A stretch of DNA of 56,588 bases from Treponema sp. UBA7570 (GTDB lineage: Bacteria; Spirochaetota; Spirochaetia; Treponematales; Treponemataceae): positions 1,231-57,818 of the forward strand of contig DLLE01000020.1 in the NCBI GenBank assembly GCA_002477955.1. Reading direction: 5' to 3'. Of the stretch, positions 17,352 through 25,960 are shown in pieces. A program made the translations under genes and the position numbers. Within the stretch, counting starts at the first letter, position 1. Each line of letters starts with the position of its first letter. The notes beneath the pieces were generated by a model. That model was given only the letters and a program-made list of their open reading frames with translations. It made no database searches and was not told where the DNA came from.

Positions 17352-17424
17352 GCTGCCTTAGCTCAGTTGGTAGAGCACGTGATTTGTAATCTCGGGGTCG
17401 AGGGTCCGAGTCCTTCAGGCAGCT
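17352..17424 (+). tRNA. tRNA-Thr (anticodon TGT)
   Basis: A 73-base cloverleaf: acceptor GCTGCCT pairs with AGGCAGC, D stem GCTC/GAGC, anticodon loop TTTGTAA with anticodon TGT, T stem GAGGG/CCTTC, discriminator T. The anticodon stem CGTGA/TCTCG contains one T-T mismatch in the middle. CCA is not encoded. Confidence 0.93.
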
Positions 17425-17438
17425 TTTTTTTTATTAAA

Positions 17439-17520
17439 GGGGAGTTTCCCGAGTGGTCAAAGGGGACAGACTGTAAATCTGCTGCCTAGTGCTTCGTAGG
17501 TTCGAATCCTTCACTCCCCA
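17439..17520 (+). tRNA. tRNA-Tyr (anticodon GTA)
   Basis: An 82-base tRNA with acceptor GGGGAGT/ACTCCCC, anticodon loop CTGTAAA with anticodon GTA, a long variable arm typical of bacterial tRNA-Tyr, and discriminator A. CCA is not encoded. It lies 14 bases after tRNA-Thr, so both are probably processed from one transcript. Confidence 0.95.
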
Positions 17521-17529
17521 GAATTTTGA

Positions 17530-17557
17530 GCCTTAAGTTAAATCTTAAGGCTTTTTT
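17530..17557 (+). terminator. Rho-independent terminator after tRNA-Tyr
   Basis: GCCTTAAG at 17530-17537 pairs perfectly with CTTAAGGC at 17544-17551 around a 6-base loop, followed by TTTTTT. It ends the tRNA transcript; the stretch 17241-17590 otherwise holds only the tRNA promoter and the two tRNAs. Confidence 0.88.
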
Positions 17558-17590
17558 ATTGTATTTTTTGTCCTTGCACAGGAAAATAAA

Positions 17591-17818
17591 ATGTCTTTGT
17601 CAGAAAACAATTCTGAAAATAAAATTCCTCCTGAAAATTCCGGTTCATTTGAATATAATTTTAGTGGCAGGGAAGTAAAACTTCTTGCCAGATTTTTAAG
17701 AAAAAATCAGCCGCAAATTCCATCCGGACTTGAAAATTTTTCCAGAAAAGTTGAGCTGTATATTTACAGCCTTATGTCGATTGACGAAGTTGAAAAATTT
17801 TTTAGCGCCGAAGACTGA
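17591..17818 (+). CDS. Small conserved-type hypothetical protein upstream of mltG
   Basis: The 75-residue soluble product has a disordered Asn/Ser/Glu/Pro-rich N-terminus (about 1-22) and a helical remainder (from about REVKLLARFLRKN to the end, with YIYSLMSIDEVEKFF). It starts about a dozen bases after a GG-containing weak ribosome site and ends 18 bp before mltG, with which it is probably co-transcribed. No family was recognised. A small adaptor role for the cell-wall or replication genes downstream would be speculation. Confidence 0.55.
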   Translation: MSLSENNSENKIPPENSGSFEYNFSGREVKLLARFLRKNQPQIPSGLENFSRKVELYIYSLMSIDEVEKFFSAED

Positions 17819-17836
17819 TTTTTCGCTGGAGTGATT

Positions 17837-18892
17837 ATGAATAAAAAAACATTCGCTCGTTGCGCAGCTGCCTCTGTTTCGATTTTTTTTCTTTTTGTCT
17901 TAGTTTTTTTTCTTACAGAACTTTATGTTCCCGTGTCGATTTCAAAAAAGTCTGAAAAAATTCGTATTGAAATTCCTTCAGGGACAAGCACAAGAAAAAT
18001 TGCTTCGATTTTAAAAAAATCGAATCTTATTCGTTCTGAAAACTTTTTTTATGCATCTTCAAAATTTCCGGTTGTTTTTGGACGAAAAACTCCGTATCTT
18101 TTAAAATCCGGAGTTTACGAACTGAGTCCGAATATGACAGTTTCTCAAATTCTTTCCGAGCTTGAATCCGGCCATCAAGAATACATAAAAACTGTATTGC
18201 CGGAAGGGCTGACTGTTTCTAAAATCGCGGAAATTCTTGACGAAGAAGGCGTCTGCAAAAAACAGGACTTTATTCTTGCATCGAGAAATTATTCGCTTTT
18301 AAAAAAATATCAAATTCCAGCCGCAACCTTAGAAGGATTTCTTTTTCCAGATACCTATTTTTTCACACCGGGAATGAAGGCTGAAGAAGTTGTTGAAATG
18401 ATGGTAAATAATTTTTTCAAAAAAATTGAATCTATTCCCGAATATTCAGGAAAAAACGTTTCAGAATATTACAGCACGATTGTCCTTGCTTCTGTCGTTG
18501 AGCGTGAATATCGCGTCGCAAGGGAAGCACCTTTGATTGCTTCTGTCTTTAAAAACAGAATTGAACAGAATATCGGCCTTTATTCCTGCGCAACAATTGA
18601 ATATATAATCACAGAAATTCTAGGAAGACCGCATCCAGATGTAATTACTTACGATGACTTAAAGATTGATTCACCTTACAACACTTACAAATGGGCAGGA
18701 CTTCCTCCGTCTCCGATCTCCAATCCTGGAACCGTCGCTTTAAAAGCCGCCGCAACCCCTCCAAAAACCGATTATTATTATTTTACGCTTAATGACGAGA
18801 TGAACGGAACTCATACTTTCTCAAAAAGCTTCAGCTCTCATTCAAAGGCTGGAATTCAATTTAAAACAAAAAAGGCGGCATCATCAAAATAA
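17837..18892 (+). CDS. mltG: Endolytic murein transglycosylase MltG
   Basis: MltG cleaves nascent glycan strands at the inner membrane, setting their length. The start is placed at ATG 17837, five bases after GGAG; a GTG two codons upstream is less likely. The 351-residue product has one N-terminal membrane helix (about 8-30), a LysM-like region beginning IEIPSGTSTRKIASILKKSN, and the YceG catalytic domain with the Glu in ASVVEREYRVAREAP and the conserved NTYKWAGLPPSPISNPG block. The stop codon shares one base with the dnaG start, so wall synthesis and replication genes are translationally coupled here. Confidence 0.93.
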   Translation: MNKKTFARCAAASVSIFFLFVLVFFLTELYVPVSISKKSEKIRIEIPSGTSTRKIASILKKSNLIRSENFFYASSKFPVVFGRKTPYLLKSGVYELSPNMTVSQILSELESGHQEYIKTVLPEGLTVSKIAEILDEEGVCKKQDFILASRNYSLLKKYQIPAATLEGFLFPDTYFFTPGMKAEEVVEMMVNNFFKKIESIPEYSGKNVSEYYSTIVLASVVEREYRVAREAPLIASVFKNRIEQNIGLYSCATIEYIITEILGRPHPDVITYDDLKIDSPYNTYKWAGLPPSPISNPGTVALKAAATPPKTDYYYFTLNDEMNGTHTFSKSFSSHSKAGIQFKTKKAASSK

Positions 18893-20712
18893 TGGCTGGA
18901 TTTATTACTCAAGAATCAATTGAAGCGGTAAAAAGAGCGGCAGATATTGTTTCTGTAGTTGGAGAATATGTAAAGCTTGATAAACGCGGCTCGGATTTCT
19001 GGGGATGCTGTCCTTTTCATGGCGAAAAAACCGCTTCTTTTCATGTTATTCCTGAAAAAAATGCGTATTACTGTTTTGGCTGCCATGCCGGCGGACCTTC
19101 GGCAATAAAATTTATTCAGGAAATTGAAAAAATCTCGTTTCCGGAAGCAGTCGAGCTTCTTGCAAAAAAATTCGGAGTTGCGCTTCAATATTCAGAAAAC
19201 GGAAATGCAGAATACAAGGTTGATCACACAAAAGACGACTTAAAATCCCTTTACAACAGGCTTGCAGGAACTTTTAACTATCTTCTTACTCAGACCGATT
19301 CTGGCAAAAAGGCGCTTTCGTACATAAAAACTCGTGGAATCACAGACGAAATAATAGAAAAATTTAAATTTGGCTATGCTCCTGCCGACCGTTACTGGCT
19401 AAAAAAATTCCTTCATTCAAAGAATTTCAGCGAAGAACTGCTTTCTTCGTCAGGGCTTTTTTCTAAAAATTACAAGGATATGAGTCTTTTTTCCGACCGT
19501 TTTATGATTCCAATTTTTGATGAACGGGGAGATTGCGTAGCTTTGAGCGGGCGCGTAATTCCTCCGTCAGATGAATCTCAGAGAAAATACATAAATTCGC
19601 CTGAAACGGCAATCTATTCAAAAAAAAACACTCTTTTTGCCTTGAACCTTGCAAAACGCTCAATGGGCGAAAAAGGTTTTGCGATAATCTGCGAAGGCCC
19701 GATGGACTGCATTGCGTACCATCAGGCAGGAATAACAAATGCCGTTGCTTCATGCGGAACATCTTTTACAGAAGAACATATTCAAAAACTAAAGAGATAT
19801 GCTTACAGCCGTGAAAATGGCGTTTCTACAGTTTACCTTTCGTTTGACTCCGACGGGGCCGGACAGAGCGCTACAAGAAAAGCAATTATTGCATGCAGAA
19901 AGGCTGGAATCGCTGTAAAAGTAATAAAACTGACCGGTGGAAAAGATCCTTCTGAAATTTTACTCAAATACGGTGCAGAAACCTTGACGATAGATGTCAA
20001 TAACGCTATATTAGATTCTGACTATCTGTTTGAATCTTTGATGAATGAATATCCGGCTGATACGCCAGACGGAAAAGCTCGAATTTCGATGGCTTTTTTC
20101 CAATATGTAGATTCACTTCAAACTGACATTCAGAAAGAAACTAGCTTGGAGCAGCTTTGTCAAAAACTTAACCTGTCGAGTCAAGCTGTTCTCAGAGATT
20201 ACAATAATCGGGAAAGTGCCCGCAGCCGTTTAGAAAAACGGACAGATTTACAAAACAGCGAAACCGATGAAAACATCCGGAAAGGAATGGAATTAAGAGT
20301 TTTGCTCGCAGTAATCGCCGATACTAATCAGTTTGAGCTGATGCGGCGGGAAATAAACGAAGATGTCTTTGAATCATCTGAAGCTAAACAATTATTCATT
20401 ATTCTGGAGGATTGCTACCAGCAGAAAAACCTTTCTTTCAGTTCAATTTGCGAACACTGTAAAGATCCGAAATTAACGCGACTGATTACCGAAGGTGTAA
20501 TGTCCGGAGAATATTCTCAAAATACGGAAAAAATTATCAGAGACGGAATTGAAATAATTAAAGGAAAAAATTTAAAACGTCAGATGGATTATATAATCGA
20601 GCGGCTAAAAGTTCTAAAAAATCCTTCTACACCTGAGCAGATAAAAGAATTTAATTCTTTAATGAAAGAAAAAATGAATATTGACAGGCTCGTTTGTTCT
20701 AAAAAAAATTAG
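18892..20712 (+). CDS. dnaG: DNA primase
   Basis: Primase lays RNA primers for the replisome. The 606-residue protein has the CHC2 zinc-binding domain (CPFHGEKTASF followed by YYCFGCHAGG, about 39-65), the TOPRIM core with CEGPMDCIAYHQAG and SFDSDGAGQSATRKA, and a C-terminal helical part that should bind DnaB (encoded at 33041-34372). It starts inside the mltG stop codon and is followed 31 bp later by rpoD, the familiar dnaG-rpoD pairing. No ribosomal protein S21 gene is present upstream, unlike the E. coli operon. Confidence 0.97.
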   Translation: MAGFITQESIEAVKRAADIVSVVGEYVKLDKRGSDFWGCCPFHGEKTASFHVIPEKNAYYCFGCHAGGPSAIKFIQEIEKISFPEAVELLAKKFGVALQYSENGNAEYKVDHTKDDLKSLYNRLAGTFNYLLTQTDSGKKALSYIKTRGITDEIIEKFKFGYAPADRYWLKKFLHSKNFSEELLSSSGLFSKNYKDMSLFSDRFMIPIFDERGDCVALSGRVIPPSDESQRKYINSPETAIYSKKNTLFALNLAKRSMGEKGFAIICEGPMDCIAYHQAGITNAVASCGTSFTEEHIQKLKRYAYSRENGVSTVYLSFDSDGAGQSATRKAIIACRKAGIAVKVIKLTGGKDPSEILLKYGAETLTIDVNNAILDSDYLFESLMNEYPADTPDGKARISMAFFQYVDSLQTDIQKETSLEQLCQKLNLSSQAVLRDYNNRESARSRLEKRTDLQNSETDENIRKGMELRVLLAVIADTNQFELMRREINEDVFESSEAKQLFIILEDCYQQKNLSFSSICEHCKDPKLTRLITEGVMSGEYSQNTEKIIRDGIEIIKGKNLKRQMDYIIERLKVLKNPSTPEQIKEFNSLMKEKMNIDRLVCSKKN

Positions 20713-20743
20713 AATATAAATTCAATTAAAAAAGAGGCAAAAA

Positions 20744-22501
20744 ATGGATCAGGAACTCGATCCCGTAGTTGTAAAACTTCTTGAATATGCGAAAGATAAA
20801 CAGATAATTTCTTGGGACGAAATCAACGAAATTCTCGGCCAGGACTTTGTTAATTCTCCAAAAATGGAAAATGTGCTTCAGCTTTTAACCCAGAATAATA
20901 TTCAGGTTATGGAAGAAGACAATCTCGATGAAGACGAAGACAGTGACGAAAGTCTTGATGAAGACGGAGAAAGTGAAGAATCTGACGATGAATCTCATAT
21001 TGTAAACGGAGATAAAGATTCTAGCGTTGACGACCCGATTCGCCTTTATCTGCGCGAAATCGGTAAAGAAAAGCTTCTTACAGCAGAAGAGGAAGTAAAA
21101 TATTCAAAAGAAATGGAAGACGGAGAAAACATCATAAAAGGTGTTATAAAAGATTCCGGAATGATGATTCCTGAATTTTTTGTTGTTGCCCAGAAGGCTT
21201 TTACTAGAATTGATCCGCATGAACCTGGAAAAGCAAGAAAAGAAATCAACGAAGAAATGGCAGAAAAGCGCCGCTTAAAGTCTTGCTATTCAGAATGGAT
21301 AAAACCTGTTTTGCCAGAAATGAAACAGTATATGGCTTTGAAAAAAACACTTTTTGAAGCAGAGCAATCAGCAGATATTTTTGACAATTCTCAGCTTGTT
21401 GAATTGAGTGCAAAAATTTTGCCAGAACTCAAAAAAATAGAAATTCAATCTGAGGAAATTGAAAAATTCAGTGGAAAATTTGAAGAAGCAACTGATAAAA
21501 TTGAAGATTACCGCCGCAGCCAAGAAAAGAAAATGAAGGAACTGAGAATCTCAAGCCCTTCAGAACTTCGCAGCCTTGGCCGTAAACTCGCAATTCATTC
21601 AGAAGCGTTAAAACTCGAAAAAGAGCTTGGAATGTCAAGCGATGAAATTCGCGATGTTTATACGCAGATCCAGAAAATAGACAGAAAACTCCGCCGCATG
21701 GAATACGATTTTGAAAACAGCGTGGAAGAAATTCTTACAAAGGCAAAGGAAATCAACCGAGGAAAACGCATGATGGAAAAGGCAAAGAATAAGCTCATCA
21801 ATGCAAACCTCCGCCTTGTTGTTTCTATTGCAAAAAAATATACAAACCGCGGATTGCAGTTCTTTGATCTTGTCCAGGAAGGAAATATCGGTCTTATCAA
21901 GGCTGTTGAAAAATTTGAATATCGCAAAGGTTACAAATTCTCGACTTACGCAACATGGTGGATACGTCAGGCGATTACCCGTTCAATTTCCGATCAGGCT
22001 AGAACAATCCGTGTTCCAGTCCACATGATTGAGCAGATAAATAAAGTTGTCCGCGAAAGCCGCCAGCTTATGCAAAAACTGGGACGTGAGCCAAACGATG
22101 AAGAAATCGCGCAGCAGCTTGGCTGGCCTGTCGCGCGTGTAAAACAGGTTAAAAATGTTGCAAGAGAACCAATTTCTCTCGAAACTCCAATCGGCGAAGA
22201 AGAAGACAGCCAGCTCGGAGATTTTATCGAGGACAAGGAAGTTGAAAATCCTGCGAATCAGACTGCATACAAGATGCTTCAGAATCAGTTGCACGAAGTT
22301 CTTTCTTCTTTGCCTGAACGTGAACAGGAAGTTCTTAAAATGAGATTTGGACTTGACGATGGCTACAGCTTGACTTTGGAAGAAGTAGGGCTGTACTTTA
22401 ACGTAACCCGTGAACGAATCCGTCAGATTGAAGCAAAGGCTCTCCGCAGGCTTCGACATCCGCGCCGTGCCAGCGGTCTTCGCGATTACATCGAATCGTA
22501 A
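20744..22501 (+). CDS. rpoD: Primary RNA polymerase sigma factor (sigma-70/RpoD)
   Basis: This is the housekeeping sigma factor that recognises the TTGACA/TATAAT promoters seen in this window. The 585 residues include a short region 1.1, a very acidic linker (about 58-90), region 1.2 (DDPIRLYLREIG), a non-conserved helical insert, region 2 (LRLVVSIAKKYTNRGLQFFD, then FSTYATWWIRQAI), region 3 and region 4 with the helix-turn-helix VTRERIRQIEAKALRRLRHP near the C-terminus. It is preceded by an AGAGG ribosome site and lies 31 bp after dnaG. Confidence 0.97.
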   Translation: MDQELDPVVVKLLEYAKDKQIISWDEINEILGQDFVNSPKMENVLQLLTQNNIQVMEEDNLDEDEDSDESLDEDGESEESDDESHIVNGDKDSSVDDPIRLYLREIGKEKLLTAEEEVKYSKEMEDGENIIKGVIKDSGMMIPEFFVVAQKAFTRIDPHEPGKARKEINEEMAEKRRLKSCYSEWIKPVLPEMKQYMALKKTLFEAEQSADIFDNSQLVELSAKILPELKKIEIQSEEIEKFSGKFEEATDKIEDYRRSQEKKMKELRISSPSELRSLGRKLAIHSEALKLEKELGMSSDEIRDVYTQIQKIDRKLRRMEYDFENSVEEILTKAKEINRGKRMMEKAKNKLINANLRLVVSIAKKYTNRGLQFFDLVQEGNIGLIKAVEKFEYRKGYKFSTYATWWIRQAITRSISDQARTIRVPVHMIEQINKVVRESRQLMQKLGREPNDEEIAQQLGWPVARVKQVKNVAREPISLETPIGEEEDSQLGDFIEDKEVENPANQTAYKMLQNQLHEVLSSLPEREQEVLKMRFGLDDGYSLTLEEVGLYFNVTRERIRQIEAKALRRLRHPRRASGLRDYIES

Positions 22502-22512
22502 AAAGCGATTGA

Positions 22513-22541
22513 TAGACAAAAAAAAGTTAATTCTATATAAT
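22513..22541 (+). promoter_or_regulatory. Candidate promoter of the zinc-ribbon protein gene
   Basis: TAGACA at 22513-22518 and a perfect TATAAT at 22536-22541 are separated by 17 bp. The start codon is 30 bp downstream. This would separate the zinc-ribbon gene from the dnaG-rpoD transcript. Confidence 0.6.
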
Positions 22542-22570
22542 TTTTCGAATACTTACCTAGGGGATATTAA

Positions 22571-23440
22571 ATGGCAATGACAGAAGTTTTTGATAAGCTT
22601 AAGGCTCTGCAGGATGTTCTTGCAGAAAAATACAGCCTTATGGCTAAAATTGAAGATTCTCCAAAACAGCTTTTTACACAGGATGAGCTTCTCGTTCGTT
22701 TAAGAAAAGAATTTCTGGAAACAAGCGCAGTTTATGAGAAAGTAAAGGCTGAAGCAAGTCAGCTCCAGCTTGAGCTTGAAGAAGCAGAAAAATCTCGTGA
22801 AGCTGGCGAAAAAGGAATGGACAGCATTTCTACTCACCGTGAATATGAAGCGCTTGAAAAACAGATCAACGAAGCATCTGCAAAGGAATCTGGAATCCGC
22901 AGCGAGCTCCAGAAAAAAGACAAAGAGCGCGAAGAGCTTAACGAAAAACTCCGAATGGACGAGGAAATGATAAAAGCTCAGGAAGCTGAGCTTAATTCAA
23001 ACAAGGCCGCCCTTGAAAGCGAAGTTCAGTCATATCAAAATCAGATAAAAGAACTTGAAGCTCAGGAAAACGAAATTACTCCTGGATTGGATAGCGAAAT
23101 TGTCTACAAATTCCAGAGAATTATACAGCGTAACCGTGAAGGTATCGTTGCTGTAAAGAACGGTGTCTGCACAGGTTGCCACATGATTCTTCCAGCGCAG
23201 TTTGCCAACGAAGTTCACGAAGGCGAAAAAATTCTTTTCTGTCCATATTGCAGCCGTATCCTTTTCTATCAGGAAATTGCAGAAGGCGAAGAGGCGGAAG
23301 ACTTCCTTTCAATGGACGAAACAGGAACACTTGCTGATTTTGATGACGAGTTCAATGATGAGTATGACGAAGAATCAGACGGAACTGATGATGATTCTCT
23401 TGATGACGGAGATGAAAAATCAATTTCTTTTGACGACTAA
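22571..23440 (+). CDS. Coiled-coil zinc-ribbon protein (C4-type, CdsZ-like)
   Basis: The 289-residue product begins with a long coiled coil (about 10-180, rich in Glu, Lys, Leu) and then a C4 zinc ribbon, CTGC near residue 200 and CPYC near 224, with the typical MILPAQF spacer. This is the DUF164/zf-RING_7 family, widespread next to core genes and implicated in RNA or translation functions in some bacteria. The last 50 residues are almost entirely Asp, Glu and Ser, an unusual acidic tail. It has its own likely promoter and is followed directly by rnpB. Confidence 0.85.
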   Translation: MAMTEVFDKLKALQDVLAEKYSLMAKIEDSPKQLFTQDELLVRLRKEFLETSAVYEKVKAEASQLQLELEEAEKSREAGEKGMDSISTHREYEALEKQINEASAKESGIRSELQKKDKEREELNEKLRMDEEMIKAQEAELNSNKAALESEVQSYQNQIKELEAQENEITPGLDSEIVYKFQRIIQRNREGIVAVKNGVCTGCHMILPAQFANEVHEGEKILFCPYCSRILFYQEIAEGEEAEDFLSMDETGTLADFDDEFNDEYDEESDGTDDDSLDDGDEKSISFDD

Positions 23441-23458
23441 TAAAAATAAAAAAATTAT

Positions 23459-23870
23459 ACAGAAAAGAAATAATCGTGCCCGCAATTTTTAATGATAAAT
23501 TTTGCAGGTGAGGAAAGTCCGGGCTCCACCGGAAAAGATGCCTGGTAATAACAGGGCGGAAAACGGCAGTTGCATTTTTATGTATAACCCGTCTTCCGAC
23601 AGAAAGTGTCACAGAAAATAAACCGCCTTAATAAAGGCAAGGGTGCAAAGGTGAGGTAAGAGCTCACCGCATAAATGGCAACATTTATGGCAGGACAAAC
23701 CTCATTTGGAGCAAAGTCAAGCAGTGGTTTTGGTTTCCGGCCTTTAAGCCACGGGTAGACTGCTAAAGGCTTTTGGCGACAAAAGTTTCGGATAGATGGT
23801 TATGAGTCCGGTAAGATTTTTAATTTTGCAGGACAGAACAGAACCCGGCTTATTTTCTTTTCTGTTTTTT
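23459..23870 (+). ncRNA. rnpB: RNase P RNA, bacterial class A
   Basis: The catalytic RNA that matures tRNA 5' ends. Conserved blocks are visible in order: GAGGAAAGTCCGGGCTCC near 23510, the CAGGGCGG/CGG region, ACAGAAA, GGGTGCAAAGGTGAGGTAAGAGC, and the 3' block GGACAGAACAGAACCCGGCTTA ending near 23852. Helix P1 is formed by AGAAAAGAAATAA at 23461 and TTATTTTCTTTTCT ending at 23863, and is followed by a T run, so P1 seems to double as the terminator. The exact 5' end is uncertain by a few bases. Short protein-coding frames crossing it are not real. Confidence 0.96.
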
Positions 23871-23896
23871 TATTTAAAAAGCATAGCGGTGGGAAA

Positions 23897-24853
23897 ATGA
23901 AATTCAATATTTTGCCAGGTGGAACAGTAAAAAGAAAAAGCCATGTGCTTCGCAACAGCATTATTTTATTTTGCTGTATGCTTTTTTTATCTGCCGTTAC
24001 TTTTTTTATCTGCCGTCTAATTGATATTCACGTTTATAAAGGAAATTCAATAACACACTTATCAAAAGAATGGAAAAATTTTAATTATCAAAAAGTTTAT
24101 GATATAAGCGGCGCGATTTTAAGAGACAATGCTTTTAACAACAAGGCTTTGACGTACCGCGGATATTCTGCATTTTATCTTGCCAATGCAGCGGTTGAGC
24201 CTTCAGAAACCCAGACTTTCCTCGACGAGTCGATAATCAGTTTGCGGCTTGCCCTTCATAATGCAAAATCTTCGCTTATTCCGCAACTTGAATATATGCT
24301 CGGAAAGGCTTATTTTTACAAAGATTCGGCATCAAACTATCATTACTATGCAGACCTTGCAATTCTTTATTTGAACCGTGCCCTGAAAGACGGTTATCTG
24401 GCGGATGATATTCCTGAATACCTGGGCTTAAGCTATGCTTCTCTTGGCATGACGATGGAAAGCATTTCTGCTTTTACTCAAGCGCTTTTGACTCGGGAAA
24501 GCGACTTGCTTCTTCTTTCAATTGCAGAACAGTATTATAATGCAGGACAGGCCGCGGCGGCAGAGCAGTATCTGTTTAGAATTTCAAAAGAATGCAAGGA
24601 AGAGAAAATAACAGATAAGGCTCATCTTTTGCTTGGAAAAATCTACACAGGACAAAAGAAATTTGCTGAAGCTAAAAAAGAATTTGATTCAATTCTCAAA
24701 AAAAATGAAAATTCTGCTGACGCTCTTTGCGGTCTTGGTGTAATATATGAGAATATGGGTGATATTATAAAAGCTCGTTCTTACTGGCGAAAAGCCTTGA
24801 AAGCACAGGTTAATCATCCTGAATCATTAAAAAAACTAGCTGAATATAAATAA
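23897..24853 (+). CDS. Membrane-anchored TPR protein upstream of mreB
   Basis: The 318-residue protein has a short cytoplasmic basic tail, one membrane helix (about 20-42) and then several tetratricopeptide-type helix pairs, clearest at the C-terminus (AHLLLGKIYTGQKKFAEAKKEFDSIL and ADALCGLGVIYENMGDIIKARSYWRKAL, about 245-310). TPRs are protein-binding scaffolds. It lies 60 bp upstream of mreB on the same strand, so a link with the cell-shape machinery is plausible but not shown by the sequence itself. Confidence 0.75.
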   Translation: MKFNILPGGTVKRKSHVLRNSIILFCCMLFLSAVTFFICRLIDIHVYKGNSITHLSKEWKNFNYQKVYDISGAILRDNAFNNKALTYRGYSAFYLANAAVEPSETQTFLDESIISLRLALHNAKSSLIPQLEYMLGKAYFYKDSASNYHYYADLAILYLNRALKDGYLADDIPEYLGLSYASLGMTMESISAFTQALLTRESDLLLLSIAEQYYNAGQAAAAEQYLFRISKECKEEKITDKAHLLLGKIYTGQKKFAEAKKEFDSILKKNENSADALCGLGVIYENMGDIIKARSYWRKALKAQVNHPESLKKLAEYK

Positions 24854-24913
24854 GTGTAAAAAAAAATTTAAAATGCACATAAATATGAAAAAAATGGGGC
24901 TGGGAGGAATAAA

Positions 24914-25954
24914 ATGGGTTTTTTTGACCGTTTTTCAACAGATGTTGGTATTGACCTGGGAACTTGCAACACGCTGATTTATGTACGTGGAAAAGGGATT
25001 GTAGTTGATGAGCCTTCAGTTATTGCCGTAGAAAAAGGAACTAAGCGGGTCGTTGCAGTTGGCGCTGAGGCTAAACGCATGCTCTGGAAAACTCCAAAAA
25101 ACATAATTGCAATCAGACCTCTTGCAGACGGTGTAATTGCTGACATTGACAGCGCCGAGAAAATGATCCGCTATTTTGTTGCAAAGGTTGTTCCTCGTCA
25201 TCAGTTGTTCAAATCAACTCGTATGAAAATCGGGATTCCTTCTTGCATTACTCAGGTTGAACGTCGCGCAGTAATCGAAGCAGCCCTTAAAGCCGGAGCA
25301 AAAGAAGTCGATGTAATTGAAGAATCCCTGGCTGCGGCAATCGGTGCAAAAATTCCTATTGATGAGCCTGCAGGACATATGGTTTGCGACATTGGCGGCG
25401 GAACGACAGAGGTTTCTGTAATTTCTTTGGGAGGAATGGTTGTAACAAGTTCAATCCGTGTCGGTGGAGATAAATTTGACGAAGCCATTGTAAAGCACAT
25501 TCTTCAGGTTTCAAATTTGAACATTGGACAGCAGACAGCCGAAAAAATTAAAATTCAAATTGGAAACGCAGAAACTGACGGCACTACAAACGAAAAAATG
25601 CAGGTTCGCGGAACAGATGCTATCACTCATCTTCCACGCCTTCTTGAAATCGACTCTCTTGAAATCCGCGAAGCCCTTAAAGAACCTGTAAAAAAAGTTG
25701 TGGATGAAGTAAAACGAACTTTGGGAAAAACGCCTCCAGAACTTGCAGCCGATATTATCGAGCGCGGAATCGTAATGACTGGCGGTGGAAGCATGCTCAA
25801 AGGTCTTTCAAAACTTATTTCAAAAGAAACAGGAGTTCCTGTAATTCTTGTTGAAAAGCCTCTTGAATGTGTTGCTCAGGGCGCAGGCCAGGCCTTTGAT
25901 GTATTTAACGACGTGTCAAGCGGCCGCATGGTTTACAGCGATATTAACGACTAA
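24914..25954 (+). CDS. mreB: Rod shape-determining protein MreB
   Basis: MreB is the bacterial actin that organises lateral wall synthesis under the inner membrane. The 346-residue product has the actin/Hsp70 ATPase signatures: phosphate 1 (GIDLGTCNTLIYV), phosphate 2 (VCDIGGGTTEVSVISLGG) and the adenosine motif (GIVMTGGGSMLKGL). The first residues GFFDRF resemble a membrane-binding amphipathic start. A strong GGGAGG ribosome site precedes the ATG. It opens the mreB-mreC-mreD-mrdA-rodA unit; gaps between its genes are at most 6 bp. Confidence 0.98.
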   Translation: MGFFDRFSTDVGIDLGTCNTLIYVRGKGIVVDEPSVIAVEKGTKRVVAVGAEAKRMLWKTPKNIIAIRPLADGVIADIDSAEKMIRYFVAKVVPRHQLFKSTRMKIGIPSCITQVERRAVIEAALKAGAKEVDVIEESLAAAIGAKIPIDEPAGHMVCDIGGGTTEVSVISLGGMVVTSSIRVGGDKFDEAIVKHILQVSNLNIGQQTAEKIKIQIGNAETDGTTNEKMQVRGTDAITHLPRLLEIDSLEIREALKEPVKKVVDEVKRTLGKTPPELAADIIERGIVMTGGGSMLKGLSKLISKETGVPVILVEKPLECVAQGAGQAFDVFNDVSSGRMVYSDIND

Positions 25955-25960
25955 GTAAAA

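Noticed and set aside
21983..22519. 178-residue minus-strand frame opposite rpoD
   Set aside because: Complementary to the conserved region 2-4 of the sigma factor; low-complexity translation without motifs.
23352..23612. Minus-strand frame across the start of rnpB
   Set aside because: It covers a clear RNase P RNA and the end of the zinc-ribbon gene; no support for translation.
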